Source of the DNA: Haloechinothrix_A salitolerans
GTDB taxonomy: Bacteria > Actinomycetota > Actinomycetes > Mycobacteriales > Pseudonocardiaceae
NCBI RefSeq assembly: GCF_039544105.1
Contig: NZ_BAABLA010000114.1
Strand: one strand, 5' to 3'
Length of the DNA stretch: 64,000 nucleotides
Part shown: positions 35,132 to 43,591 of the stretch, piece after piece
Layout of the letters: each line of letters starts with the position of its first letter
Numbering within the stretch: the stretch's first letter is position 1
The notes under the pieces: model-generated
The model's database searches: none
The model's input: only the letters and a program-made list of their open reading frames with translations
What the model was told of the DNA's origin: nothing
Position numbers and translations under genes: made by a program

Positions 35132-35199
35132 CGCCTGTCCCCTCGCTGGTTCAGTCGTCCGAACAGTAGGCAACGTGACGTTCTGATCACAAATTCCAT

Positions 35200-36510
35200 T
35201 CACGTCGGCTCGGCGGCGAAATGCCGCAGCAGCGCTTCAAGCGGCGCCGCTTTGTGCAGGCATTCCTGCCACTCCGCTGCTGGATCGGACAGCGCGGTGA
35301 TCCCGCCGCCGACACCCAGCGCGACCGCGCCGTCGGCGACTTCGAGCGTGCGGATGGCGACGTTCAGCTCCATCCCCGCCGCGGGGGAGACAAGTCCGGC
35401 CGCGCCGCAGTACACGCCGCGTGCCTCGGGCTCAAGCTCGGCGATCAGATCCAGCGCCCGCAGCTTCGGCGCGCCGGTGACCGAACCGGGCGGGAACGTG
35501 GCGTGCAGCAGGTCGGCGTCCGTCATGTCCGGTGCGAGTTCCGACGCCACGGTTGACTCCAGATGCCACACGCCGGGCGCTTCGGTCACGCTGAGCAGTT
35601 CCGGAACGGTGACGCTGCCGACCGCGCTGACCCGGCCGAGGTCGTTGCGCACCAGGTCGGTGATCATCACGTTCTCCGCGACGTCCTTGGTGGAGCGCCG
35701 CAGCCGTTCGGCGTTGGCCGCATCCGCGTCGCCGCGGCGGGGGAGCGTGCCCTTGATCGGCGTCGACCGCACTCGACGTCCAGTGCGGGCGAGGAACAGC
35801 TCCGGCGACAGCGACACGACCGCGCCCCAGCTGCCCGCCAGGTATGCCGCGCGCCGGGGTCGCAGCCGTCGTACACCCGCGGTGAACAGCTCGCACGCCG
35901 AGCCGTCGAACTCGCCGTGGAAACGAGCGCAGATGTTGGCCTGGAACAGCTCGCCGTCCGCGATGGCGTCCATGCAGGCCGCGACCGCCTTGGTGTGCTC
36001 GCTACCGTCCGGCCTGCGCAGGCGCGTCGCGGTCCAGCCGTGCTCCGTGAGGACGTCGGGAGCGTCATCCGAAGACAGGACGTCGAGCAGCGCGTCGAAC
36101 TCCGCGGCGAGGGCATCCAGCTCGGGGCCGAGCGTCTCCAGCCACCACTGCCCGGTCGTGTCGAGCCGCAGCACGTGGTCGGCCCAGCCCCACGCGGCTG
36201 GTGGCAGCGCGCCGGATCGGCCGGAGGGGTCGGTCAGGTCGTAACCGAGGTAGCCGAACCAGCCCCCGCCAATGGCGCCATCAGCGGGGGAATTCACCGC
36301 GCGCTGCCGAGCCGGAGTAGCGAAGGCCTCAGCCACCTCGGTGACTGGGCGCAGCTCGACGGTGGGAGCGATGACGGCGCGTGAGCCGAACCAGTCGCCG
36401 ATAAGCGCGGCGGGGGCGGGTAGCCCAAGCCGCCGGGCACGGGCGTCGAGCAGGGACAACACCTGCTCGGGCCGTGCGCCGGTCCGCAACGCCATCCGCT
36501 CCAACCGCAT
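35200..36510 (-). CDS. pabB: aminodeoxychorismate synthase component I
   Basis: A 436-residue chorismate-binding enzyme that makes 4-amino-4-deoxychorismate for folate. The PIKGT motif with Lys253 (TPIKGTLPRRG) is the PabB signature, in contrast to PIAGT of anthranilate synthase. Further core motifs are KDVAENVMITDLVRNDLGR, TFPPGSVTGAPKLRALDLI and YCGAAGLVSP. It matches Rv1005c in position. The glutamine amidotransferase partner is not in the window. Confidence 0.93.
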   Translation of the reverse strand: MRLERMALRTGARPEQVLSLLDARARRLGLPAPAALIGDWFGSRAVIAPTVELRPVTEVAEAFATPARQRAVNSPADGAIGGGWFGYLGYDLTDPSGRSGALPPAAWGWADHVLRLDTTGQWWLETLGPELDALAAEFDALLDVLSSDDAPDVLTEHGWTATRLRRPDGSEHTKAVAACMDAIADGELFQANICARFHGEFDGSACELFTAGVRRLRPRRAAYLAGSWGAVVSLSPELFLARTGRRVRSTPIKGTLPRRGDADAANAERLRRSTKDVAENVMITDLVRNDLGRVSAVGSVTVPELLSVTEAPGVWHLESTVASELAPDMTDADLLHATFPPGSVTGAPKLRALDLIAELEPEARGVYCGAAGLVSPAAGMELNVAIRTLEVADGAVALGVGGGITALSDPAAEWQECLHKAAPLEALLRHFAAEPT

Positions 36511-36604
36511 GCCGCCATCCTCCCCCGTCCCGTCCGTCTTAGCTCGAACGGGGCAGGGCTGGCCCGTGTCGGCCGCGCACGGGAAGTCCGTAGGCTACGC
36601 AGGC

Positions 36605-38407
36605 ATGAGCACTCCCGTTCTCACCGCGGTGGCCTGGCCCTACGCCAACGGCCCCCGCCACATCGGCCACGTGTCCGGGTTCGGCATCCCCTCCGACGTC
36701 TTCGCGCGCTACCAGCGCATGGCGGGGAACAAGGTGCTCATGGTCAGCGGAACCGACGAGCACGGCACCCCGATCCAGGTGCAGGCCGACAAGGAGGGCA
36801 TGACCGCCCGCGAGCTCGCCGACAAGTACAACCGGCAGATCGTAGGCGACCTGCACGGCCTCGGGCTCTCCTACGACCTGTTCACTCGCACCACCACCGG
36901 CAACCACTACCGCGTGGTGCAGGAGCTGTTCACGGCGCTGTGGCGCAACGGCTACGTCGTCGCCAAGACCCAGCTCGGCGCGATCAGCCCATCGACAGGC
37001 CGTACCCTGCCCGATCGCTACATCGAGGGCACTTGCCCGATCTGCGGCTACGACGGGGCGCGCGGCGACCAGTGTGACAACTGCGGCAACCAGCTCGATC
37101 CGGCTGACCTGCGTAACCCGGTCTCGCGTATCAACGGCGAGAAGCCGGAGTTCGTCGAGACCGAGCACCTGTTCCTCGACCTGCCCGCGTTCACCGAGTC
37201 GCTGGGCGAGTGGCTGTCCACCCGCACCCACTGGCGGCCGAATGTGCTGAAGTTCAGTCAGAACCTGCTGGACGACCTGCGCCCCCGCGCCATCACCCGC
37301 GACCTCGACTGGGGCGTTCCCGTGCCGCTCGACGGATGGCGGGAGGCGCCGATGAAGCGCTTCTACGTGTGGTTCGACGCGGTGATCGGCTACCTGTCGG
37401 CCAGCGTGGAGTGGGCTCGCCGCAGCGGCGATGACGACGCCTGGCGCGAGTTCTGGACGTCGCCCGACGCCAAGGGCTACTACTTCATGGGTAAGGACAA
37501 CATCGTCTTCCACTCGCTGATCTGGCCTTCGCTGCTGCTCGGTCAGAACGGCGCGGGCGACAAGGGGGGCACACCGGGCGCGTTCGGCACGCTCAACCTG
37601 CCCACCGAGGTCGTCTCCAGCGAGTTCCTGACCATGAGCGGGTCGAAGTTCTCCACCTCGCGCGGCACTGTGATCTACGTGCACGACTTCCTTGAGGAGT
37701 TCGGAGCGGACGCGCTGCGCTACTTCATCTCGGTGGCGGGTCCCGAGAACCAGGACGTCGACTTCACCTGGGATGAGTTCGTCCGCCGTACCAACTACGA
37801 GTTGGCGAACGAGTGGGGCAACCTCGTCAACCGGTCTATCTCGATGGCACACAAGAATGTGGGCGCGGTGCCGAGGCCGGAGGCCCCGCAGCAGGCCGAC
37901 GTCGATCTCAAGGCGCTGTCGGCGCGGGCGTTCGACACCGTGGGCGAGCACCTGCGACGGTCGCGGTTCCGGCAGGCGGCCAACGAGGCGATGCGCGTGG
38001 TCACCGCGGCCAACCGGTACCTGTCCGAGCAGCAGCCCTGGCAGCTCAAGGACGATCCCGCCCGCCGCGACACCGTGCTCCACACCGCGCTGCAGGTCGT
38101 CTCGGACGCCAACGCGCTGCTGACGCCGTTCCTGCCGCACGCCGCGCAGCAGGTGCACGAGGCGCTGGGTGGCACCGGCGTGTGGTCGGCGCAGCCGGAT
38201 GTGTCCGAGGTGGACGACCTGGAGGAGCCAGGCAGGTCGTATCCGATCCTCACCGGTGAGTACGCCGCCGAGCAGGCGCGCTGGGAGCCGGTGCCGATCG
38301 AGGTGGGCCGCCCGCTGGCCAAGCCGCGTCCGATCTTCGGCAAGCTCGACCCGTCGCTAGCCGAGACCGGGCCGTCCTGGGCTCCGATCAGGACCGCCGA
38401 TGAGTGA
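36605..38407 (+). CDS. metG: methionyl-tRNA synthetase
   Basis: A 600-residue class I synthetase. HIGH motif as HIGH in GPRHIGHVSGFG, zinc knuckle CPICGYDGARGDQCDNC (Cys4), KMSKS variant KFSTS (Lys348), and anticodon-binding helical domain after about residue 390. There is no C-terminal tRNA-binding extension. ATG 36605 lacks a ribosome site and lies 8 nt after TAGGCT, so translation may be leaderless; the frame is open far upstream but that overlaps pabB antisense. The tatD gene overlaps its end by 8 nt. Confidence 0.96.
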   Translation: MSTPVLTAVAWPYANGPRHIGHVSGFGIPSDVFARYQRMAGNKVLMVSGTDEHGTPIQVQADKEGMTARELADKYNRQIVGDLHGLGLSYDLFTRTTTGNHYRVVQELFTALWRNGYVVAKTQLGAISPSTGRTLPDRYIEGTCPICGYDGARGDQCDNCGNQLDPADLRNPVSRINGEKPEFVETEHLFLDLPAFTESLGEWLSTRTHWRPNVLKFSQNLLDDLRPRAITRDLDWGVPVPLDGWREAPMKRFYVWFDAVIGYLSASVEWARRSGDDDAWREFWTSPDAKGYYFMGKDNIVFHSLIWPSLLLGQNGAGDKGGTPGAFGTLNLPTEVVSSEFLTMSGSKFSTSRGTVIYVHDFLEEFGADALRYFISVAGPENQDVDFTWDEFVRRTNYELANEWGNLVNRSISMAHKNVGAVPRPEAPQQADVDLKALSARAFDTVGEHLRRSRFRQAANEAMRVVTAANRYLSEQQPWQLKDDPARRDTVLHTALQVVSDANALLTPFLPHAAQQVHEALGGTGVWSAQPDVSEVDDLEEPGRSYPILTGEYAAEQARWEPVPIEVGRPLAKPRPIFGKLDPSLAETGPSWAPIRTADE

Positions 38408-39254
38408 CAAGCGTCGTGAGCGGCCGCCCGTACCGGAACGGCTGCCCATGCCGATCGTCGACGCCCACACGCACCTGGACGCCTGTGGTGCGGAGACCGC
38501 CGACGACGTCGTGGTGATGCTGGACCGTGCCGAGGCGGCCGGGGTGACGCGCGTTGTCACGGTCGCGGATGACATCGCCGCCGCCCGCTGGGCAGCTGAC
38601 GCGGCGACGTGGGACGAGCGCCTGTATGCCGCCGTAGCGATCCATCCCACCCGCACCGAGGACTTCGACGACACCGTCCGTGCCGAGGTCGAACGCCTCG
38701 TCACGGACGAGCGCGTGGTCGCGGTCGGGGAGACCGGGCTGGACTACTACTGGGACTTCTCGACGCCGGAGTCGCAGCAGGCGGCGTTCCGTTGGCACAT
38801 CGACCTCGCCAAGCGCGTTGGCAAGCCGTTGATGATCCACGACCGCGACGCGCATGAGGACGTACTACGGATCCTCGACGAAGAGGGCGCGCCGGATCGG
38901 GTGATCTTCCACTGCTTCTCCGGGGACGCCGACGTGGCGCGGCGCTGCGTCGAAGCGGGATACGTGCTGTCCTTCGCCGGGCCGGTCACGTTCCGCAACG
39001 CGCGCCCGCTGCGGGAGGCCGCCACACTGGTGCCGCGGGATCAACTGCTCGTGGAGACCGACGCGCCGTTTCTGACGCCCCACCCATACCGGGGACGGCC
39101 GAACGAGCCGTACTGTGCCGCCTACACCCTGCGTGACCTCGCGGAGTTGCGCGGAGACGATGTTTCCTCGCTGGCAGCGGCCGTCAACGCCACGGCGGAG
39201 CGGATCTTCTCGTTGCGCAGCGTGACGCCGAGTACTACGCGTTGCGACAAGTGA
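38400..39254 (+). CDS. tatD: TatD family deoxyribonuclease
   Basis: A 284-residue metal-dependent hydrolase of the housekeeping TatD type. Metal motifs: VDAHTHLD (HxH), VGETGLDYYWD (Glu), LMIHDRDAH, VIFHCFSG and LVETDAPFLTP (Asp). It follows metG with an 8-nt overlap, as in Rv1007c-Rv1008. Members act as 3'-5' exonucleases in DNA repair or RNA quality control. Confidence 0.94.
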   Translation: MSDKRRERPPVPERLPMPIVDAHTHLDACGAETADDVVVMLDRAEAAGVTRVVTVADDIAAARWAADAATWDERLYAAVAIHPTRTEDFDDTVRAEVERLVTDERVVAVGETGLDYYWDFSTPESQQAAFRWHIDLAKRVGKPLMIHDRDAHEDVLRILDEEGAPDRVIFHCFSGDADVARRCVEAGYVLSFAGPVTFRNARPLREAATLVPRDQLLVETDAPFLTPHPYRGRPNEPYCAAYTLRDLAELRGDDVSSLAAAVNATAERIFSLRSVTPSTTRCDK

Positions 39255-39309
39255 CGCGAGACTGGGCCACTCGAGGGAGTGACCAAGTTCACGACATCGC
39301 TCAGGGTGT

Positions 39310-39338
39310 TTGCGCAACCACGTAGTCTCCGTTATGGT
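39310..39338 (+). promoter_or_regulatory. putative rpfB promoter
   Basis: TTGCGC (39310-39315) and TATGGT (39333-39338) are separated by 17 bp. Transcription from here would give a leader of about 180 nt before the GTG start. Confidence 0.45.
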
Positions 39339-39344
39339 CTCGTG

Positions 39345-39524
39345 ACCGTAGTGAGTGGGCTCAGTGACTGGGAGTCCGCTTACGGAAACCCTCAGTCGCG
39401 TCGGTGCACGTCGGGGATTGGGGCACAGTCGTGAGCTGGTGCCTTGGCGACGCCGACTGCGGGAGTCCGTACGCATGCGCCCGCATGCGTTGAGGAAGAC
39501 CGCTGTGCGAAAGGGATCGGCTTC
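39345..39524 (+). promoter_or_regulatory. structured 5' leader of rpfB, unassigned
   Basis: The leader contains a long stem, 39366-39397: GACTG/CAGTC at the base, GG/CC, and TCCG-CTTA-CGGA at the tip. A further GC-rich region up to 39470 can also fold. Cyclic-di-AMP riboswitches often precede rpf genes in actinobacteria, but the conserved blocks of that class are not visible, so I leave it as an unassigned cis-element. Confidence 0.35.
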
Positions 39525-40982
39525 GTGACTGTTGACCAGTGGCGTGCCCCGCTGCGCCCGGAGCGCTCTTCGGTGGCTCAGCTGGACCGGCCGACTACCG
39601 ACTTTCACTGGCCCGAATACGACGCGGACATCGGTGAGTTCTCTCCCTCACCCGCCGTCACGCCGCAGGACGTGCACGCTGTGCTCGGCCCGCAGGCGGA
39701 GGCGATGCTGCGGGACCTCGACGTCGACGTCGATGAGCTGATCCGGCTTGTCAACGCCGAGACGACGGTGCTGCCCGTCATCCCGGACTACATCCCGGAC
39801 GACATCGTCGAGGCATACGCACCCGCGAGGGAGCCGGAGCCCGAGGAATCTGGGCTCGCAACCGCGATCAGGACCTGGAAGCAGCGCTTCCTGAAGGGCG
39901 CTGTCGTCGCGGTGCTGGTCTCGCTGACCGGTGGTGGCGCCGCCGCGCTCGCGATGAACAAGAGCGTCACGCTCAACGTCGATGGCAAGACGCAGACGGT
40001 CAACACGTTCGGGTCGACCGTTGGCGATGTCCTTGACGACGCGGGCATCACGATCGGCAAGCATGACGCGCTGTCGCCGTCCCCGAACGCCGCCGTCGGC
40101 CATGGCGGCGTCGTCCAGTTGGAGCGTGGGCGGCAGCTCACCCTCATCGTCGACGGCAAGCAGCGCGAGACCTGGGTGCGCGCGACCACCGTTGAAGAGG
40201 CGATGAAGCAGCTCGACATGGGCAAGATGCTGTCCAACGGTGCCGTGCTGTCCGCCCCGCGCGATGGCTCGGTGCCGCTCGACGGCATGACCCTCGAGGT
40301 CAAGACCCAGAAGGACATCACGCTGTTCGACGGCGGCAACAAGCCGCGCACGGTCACCACCAACGCGGTGACCGTCAAGGAGTTCCTAGCGACCCAGGAG
40401 ATCAAGCTCGGCGAGCGTGACTCGGTCGAGAAGGGGCTCAAGCGTAAACTCGTGGACGGCGCCGAGCTGCGTATCGTGCGCACCGGCGTCTCGACGATCA
40501 ACATCAAGGAACCCATCGAGCCCCCGGTCAAGACGATCGAGGACCCCGAGATGCCCGCTGGCACCGAGAAGGTCAAGCAGCAGGGTAAGGCGGGCGAGAA
40601 ACTCGTCACCTACCGCGTGACCCGGCGCAACAACGTCGAGGTCAGCCGCGAAGAGCTCGAGGTTAAGGTGCTGAGCAAGGCGGTGCCGAGGATCGTGATC
40701 GTCGGCACCAAGCAGCTGGTGATCAGCGACGCCGCCGTGTGGGACCGCCTCGCGTTCTGTGAGTCGAGCGGCAACTGGTCGATCAACACCGGCAACGGCT
40801 ACTACGGCGGCCTGCAATTCAACAAGCAGACCTGGGACGCCTACGGCGGCGGCCAGTACGCGGCGTACCCGCACCAGGCCTCACGTGAGCAGCAGATCGC
40901 GATCGCCACCAAGCTCCGCGACGCCAGGAACGGCTACAGCGCGTGGCCCCACTGCGCGCAGAAACTCGGCCTGCCGACGTAA
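39525..40982 (+). CDS. rpfB: resuscitation-promoting factor (RpfB type)
   Basis: A 485-residue exported wall hydrolase. A roughly 120-residue acidic cytosolic N-terminus precedes one membrane span (VVAVLVSLTGGGAAALAM), three DUF348 domains (SVTLNVDGKTQTVNTFGST, LTLIVDGKQRETWVRATT, ITLFDGGNKPRTVTTNAVT), a G5 domain, and the C-terminal lysozyme-like Rpf domain with catalytic Glu in FCESSGNWSINTGNGYYGG. It cleaves peptidoglycan to wake dormant cells. The long N-terminus before the span is unusual for RpfB; the start GTG 39525 (AAGGGA site) may be too far upstream. Position matches Rv1009. Confidence 0.93.
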   Translation: MTVDQWRAPLRPERSSVAQLDRPTTDFHWPEYDADIGEFSPSPAVTPQDVHAVLGPQAEAMLRDLDVDVDELIRLVNAETTVLPVIPDYIPDDIVEAYAPAREPEPEESGLATAIRTWKQRFLKGAVVAVLVSLTGGGAAALAMNKSVTLNVDGKTQTVNTFGSTVGDVLDDAGITIGKHDALSPSPNAAVGHGGVVQLERGRQLTLIVDGKQRETWVRATTVEEAMKQLDMGKMLSNGAVLSAPRDGSVPLDGMTLEVKTQKDITLFDGGNKPRTVTTNAVTVKEFLATQEIKLGERDSVEKGLKRKLVDGAELRIVRTGVSTINIKEPIEPPVKTIEDPEMPAGTEKVKQQGKAGEKLVTYRVTRRNNVEVSREELEVKVLSKAVPRIVIVGTKQLVISDAAVWDRLAFCESSGNWSINTGNGYYGGLQFNKQTWDAYGGGQYAAYPHQASREQQIAIATKLRDARNGYSAWPHCAQKLGLPT

Positions 40983-41074
40983 CGGGGTCCGGGCCTCTCG
41001 CCCTGCCGCGAGGCTTGTCACCGTGCTTCGGCCCTGCCGCGTCCGCGGCTCCCGCGACGACATAGTCTTTTCAG

Positions 41075-42118
41075 GTGATCCAATCGGACGTCGCCCTGCT
41101 GGGGCCTGCGGAGGTGCGCGCGCTGGCCGAGCAGTTCGCGGTGCGCCCGACGAAGAAGCTCGGCCAGAACTTCGTGCACGACCCGAACACGGTGCGCCGC
41201 ATCGTGCGGCTCGCCGGTGTCAGCGCTGACGACGTCGTCCTGGAGGTGGGCCCGGGGCTCGGGTCGCTGACGCTGGGGCTGCTCGCCACCGGCGCGCGGG
41301 TGGTGGCCGTCGAGGTCGATCCGGTGTTGGCCGACCGGCTGCCCGCGACAGTGGCATCCAAGACAAGCGAGCCGGGCAAGGCAGGCAAGCCGGGCGAGGC
41401 AAGCGAGGCGGGCGCCGTCAGCGCCGCCACCTCACGCCTAACGGTCCTGACTGCCGACGCCCTCCGCCTCCGCGCGGAGGACTTAGCCACCGCCGCCGTG
41501 TCCGACACTCCGGACGCTGTGTCCTGCACTCCCGACGTTGTGTCCGACACTCCGGACGTTGTGTCCGACGTTCCGGATGCTGTGTCCTGCACTCCCGACA
41601 CACCAAGCGTCGCCCAACCCAATCTCCTCGTGGCGAATCTCCCCTACAACGTCGCGGTGCCGGTCGTGTTGCACCTGCTCGGCGAGCTACCGTCGCTGCG
41701 GCGTGCGTTGGTGATGGTCCAGACCGAGGTGGCGGACCGGATGGCTGCTGGTCCCGGCAGTCGGGTCTACGGCGTGCCGAGCGTGAAGCTGGCCTGGTAC
41801 GGCACGGCACACAAGGTCGCTCCTGTCCCGCGCGCCGTGTTCTGGCCAGTCCCGAACGTCGACTCCGCACTGGTGTCGTTCGAACGCCACCCCGACGGTC
41901 CCGCGGCGGCGTCGACAGTAGACCGCGACCAGGTGTTCGCCGTCGCGGACGCCGCGTTCGCCCAACGTCGCAAGACGCTCCGCGCCGCGCTGGCGTCGTG
42001 GGCCGGCTCTGCGCAGCGTGCGGAGAGGATCCTTCGTGCCGCCGACGTCGAGCCGACGACTCGGGGCGAACAACTCACCGTCGCCGACTTCGCCCGGATC
42101 GCGCACGCCGCGCTGTGA
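41075..42118 (+). CDS. rsmA: 16S rRNA dimethyladenosine transferase with repeat insert
   Basis: A 347-residue KsgA-type enzyme that dimethylates two adenosines near the 3' end of 16S rRNA. Motifs: KKLGQNFVHD, VVLEVGPGLGSLTLGLL (SAM loop), VAVEVDPVLADRL and catalytic NLPYNVAVPVV. It is some 60 residues longer than usual because of two low-complexity inserts: a Glu/Pro/Gly/Lys-rich stretch (about residues 97-114) and a 35-residue heptad-unit repeat (142-176) lying just before the catalytic NLPY motif. Both fall in surface loops between conserved strands and keep the frame, so the enzyme is probably active. Starts at GTG; position matches Rv1010. Confidence 0.94.
   Translation: MIQSDVALLGPAEVRALAEQFAVRPTKKLGQNFVHDPNTVRRIVRLAGVSADDVVLEVGPGLGSLTLGLLATGARVVAVEVDPVLADRLPATVASKTSEPGKAGKPGEASEAGAVSAATSRLTVLTADALRLRAEDLATAAVSDTPDAVSCTPDVVSDTPDVVSDVPDAVSCTPDTPSVAQPNLLVANLPYNVAVPVVLHLLGELPSLRRALVMVQTEVADRMAAGPGSRVYGVPSVKLAWYGTAHKVAPVPRAVFWPVPNVDSALVSFERHPDGPAAASTVDRDQVFAVADAAFAQRRKTLRAALASWAGSAQRAERILRAADVEPTTRGEQLTVADFARIAHAAL
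41498..41602 (+). repeat. five 21-bp tandem units inside rsmA
   Basis: Five consecutive 21-bp units, each starting GTGTCC, encode VSDTPDA, VSCTPDV, VSDTPDV, VSDVPDA and VSCTPDT. A related array in reverse orientation lies at 43482-43545, outside any gene. The unit length of seven codons keeps the rsmA frame. Confidence 0.92.
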
Positions 42119-42171
42119 TTTGGAACATCTAGCGCCCGCCTGGTGTTGCCAAGAGTGGTGGCTTTCCGCTG

Positions 42172-42177
42172 TAATGT
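42172..42177 (+). promoter_or_regulatory. putative -10 box of the SAM riboswitch transcript
   Basis: TAATGT lies 7 bp before the riboswitch P1 stem, preceded by TG. A TTGCCA at 42146-42151 could be the -35 box, but the 20-bp spacing is long. Confidence 0.35.
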
Positions 42178-42184
42178 TGAGGCA

Positions 42185-42271
42185 TCCATCCCGAGCGGCC
42201 GAGAGACCTGGCTTGTTGACGCCGCAGCAACCACCCACCGATGGGCAGGTGCTACCGCCAGGACCGATGGA
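42185..42271 (+). ncRNA. SAM-I (S-box) riboswitch
   Basis: P1 pairs TCCATC (42185-42190) with GATGGA (42266-42271). P2 pairs GCGGC with GCCGC around the kink-turn CGAGAGA/TGAC, then come the conserved GCAACC, P3 CCCA-CCGA-TGGG, and the core AGGTGCTACC before P4. These are the S-box landmarks. The 172 nt to the next start hold an expression platform: GGCCCT/AGGGCC (42385-42390/42418-42423) and CCTCGC/GCGAGG (42399-42404/42415-42420) exclude each other just before the GGAG ribosome site. The rest of the gap 42119-42443 holds no gene. Confidence 0.87.
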
Positions 42272-42443
42272 GGGATTCTCTGTGTATCGGTCACGAATGC
42301 TGACGAAGCGTCGCGTAGTCGACCAGTGCCGCCGCACGGTGTGCGCGTGTCGCCGCTGCTGACAGCCAGCCCGTCCTGACCGAAGGCCCTGCCGCACGCC
42401 TCGCTGTTCGCTGCGCGAGGGCCGCACCACACTGGAGTTCTTC

Positions 42444-43481
42444 GTGATCACTGTCGAAAATCTGACCACGTCCACGACCGAGTCCACCACGCTGCGCGAT
42501 GTCTCCTTTGAGATCGAAGCCGGTGCCGTGTTCGGCCTGCTCGGCCGCGCGAGATCGGGGACGTCGACCCTCGCGCGGCTGCTAGGCCTGCATGAGCGGC
42601 CCGACGCCGGCACCATTCGTGTCGACGACGTCGACACCACCCGGTTGGACACCGGGTCGCTGCGTGACCTGCGCCAACGGTTCAGCCTGCTGGAGGCCTA
42701 CCCGTCACTGCGCGGTGAGCGTACTGTCGCGGGTAACGTCGCCACCCCGCTTGAGCGGCTGGGGGTCGACGGCCCGAGCAGGCGCGAGCGAGTGCTGCGG
42801 CTGCTGGACCTTGTCGGTCTGGCGCGGGCTGGCGCGCAGCATCCCGGTGAGCTCGATGAAGGCCAGCGCAGGCGCGTCGCGATCGCCCGTGCGCTGGCCA
42901 CCGACCCCGCGGTGCTCGTCCTGGACGAGCCCACGGCCGGGCTCGAGGCCGGGCAGGCGGGCGCCGTCCTGGCGACGCTGGACCGCGCGCGGGCGGAACT
43001 TGGCGTGACCATCGTGCTCGCGACCGCCGACGCGGACGTCGTCCGCAAGGTGTGTGATGCGGTCGCCCTGTTCGCCGACGGTAGGCTGCTGGAGACCGGC
43101 ACGGTGTTCGACCTCATCACCAACCAGGACAGCCACCTGGCGCGCCGCGTGCTGCCGCGTACCGACGACTCCGACGCCGATGGCTATGACGTCGTCGCTG
43201 ATGTGACGCTCATCGGCCACGCCACGGTCGGCACGACCCTGCCGTCGGCGGCTGACCGACTGGGTGTAGACATCGCCACTTTGGACGGCGGCACCACTCG
43301 TATCGGTGACGTCCCGGTCGCCCGATACCGGATTGGGCTGCGCGGCGAGAAGGCCGCGATCGCGCTCGGCTGGATCGGCGAGCACGGCGGCCTCGTCACG
43401 CCGGTGCGTCGTCCGACACGCGTGGCAACGTTCGGCGGTCGTGTCACCCGCGAGCCCGCGCTGGCCAGCGTCGCCGCGTAG
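42444..43481 (+). CDS. MetN-like ABC protein with NIL domain, degenerate ATP site
   Basis: A 345-residue protein aligned end to end with MetN, the methionine importer ATPase: ABC domain (residues 1-230) plus C-terminal NIL ligand-binding domain (about 245-320). Walker B is kept (VLVLDEPTAG, 157-166), but Walker A reads GRARSGTST (Lys40 replaced by Thr), the Q-loop Gln is Glu84, the signature is LDEGQ (137-141) and the H-loop His is Ala195. It is therefore probably unable to hydrolyse ATP. No MetI or MetQ gene adjoins it. A SAM riboswitch in its leader ties it to methionine/SAM supply; a sensor or regulatory role is the best guess. It splits the usual ksgA-ispE pair. Confidence 0.85.
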   Translation: MITVENLTTSTTESTTLRDVSFEIEAGAVFGLLGRARSGTSTLARLLGLHERPDAGTIRVDDVDTTRLDTGSLRDLRQRFSLLEAYPSLRGERTVAGNVATPLERLGVDGPSRRERVLRLLDLVGLARAGAQHPGELDEGQRRRVAIARALATDPAVLVLDEPTAGLEAGQAGAVLATLDRARAELGVTIVLATADADVVRKVCDAVALFADGRLLETGTVFDLITNQDSHLARRVLPRTDDSDADGYDVVADVTLIGHATVGTTLPSAADRLGVDIATLDGGTTRIGDVPVARYRIGLRGEKAAIALGWIGEHGGLVTPVRRPTRVATFGGRVTREPALASVAA

Positions 43482-43545
43482 CCACACTGCCGGACACAGC
43501 GTCGGGAGTGTCGGACACAGCGTCCGAAACGTCGGACACGGCGTC
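43482..43545 (-). repeat. non-coding array of the 21-bp repeat, inverted
   Basis: Two full units (43498-43518, 43519-43539) plus flanking partial units carry GTCGGACACAGCGTC-type sequence. Read on the minus strand they match the GTGTCC units inside rsmA. The array begins right after the MetN-like stop and lies upstream of ispE. Confidence 0.8.
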
Positions 43546-43591
43546 GTGGGCGCGACGGGTCACACACGCTCGGTAGGCGTAGGCTGGCAGC

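Noticed and set aside
39345..39524. c-di-AMP (ydaO/yuaA) riboswitch before rpfB
   Set aside because: The context fits, but none of the conserved sequence blocks of that class could be found by eye.
41363..41415. Collagen-like domain in RsmA
   Set aside because: The Glu/Pro/Gly/Lys stretch is short and lacks a regular Gly-x-y period; it is treated as a low-complexity loop insert.
41498..41602. CRISPR-like array
   Set aside because: Units are contiguous with no spacers, in frame within rsmA, and no cas genes are present.
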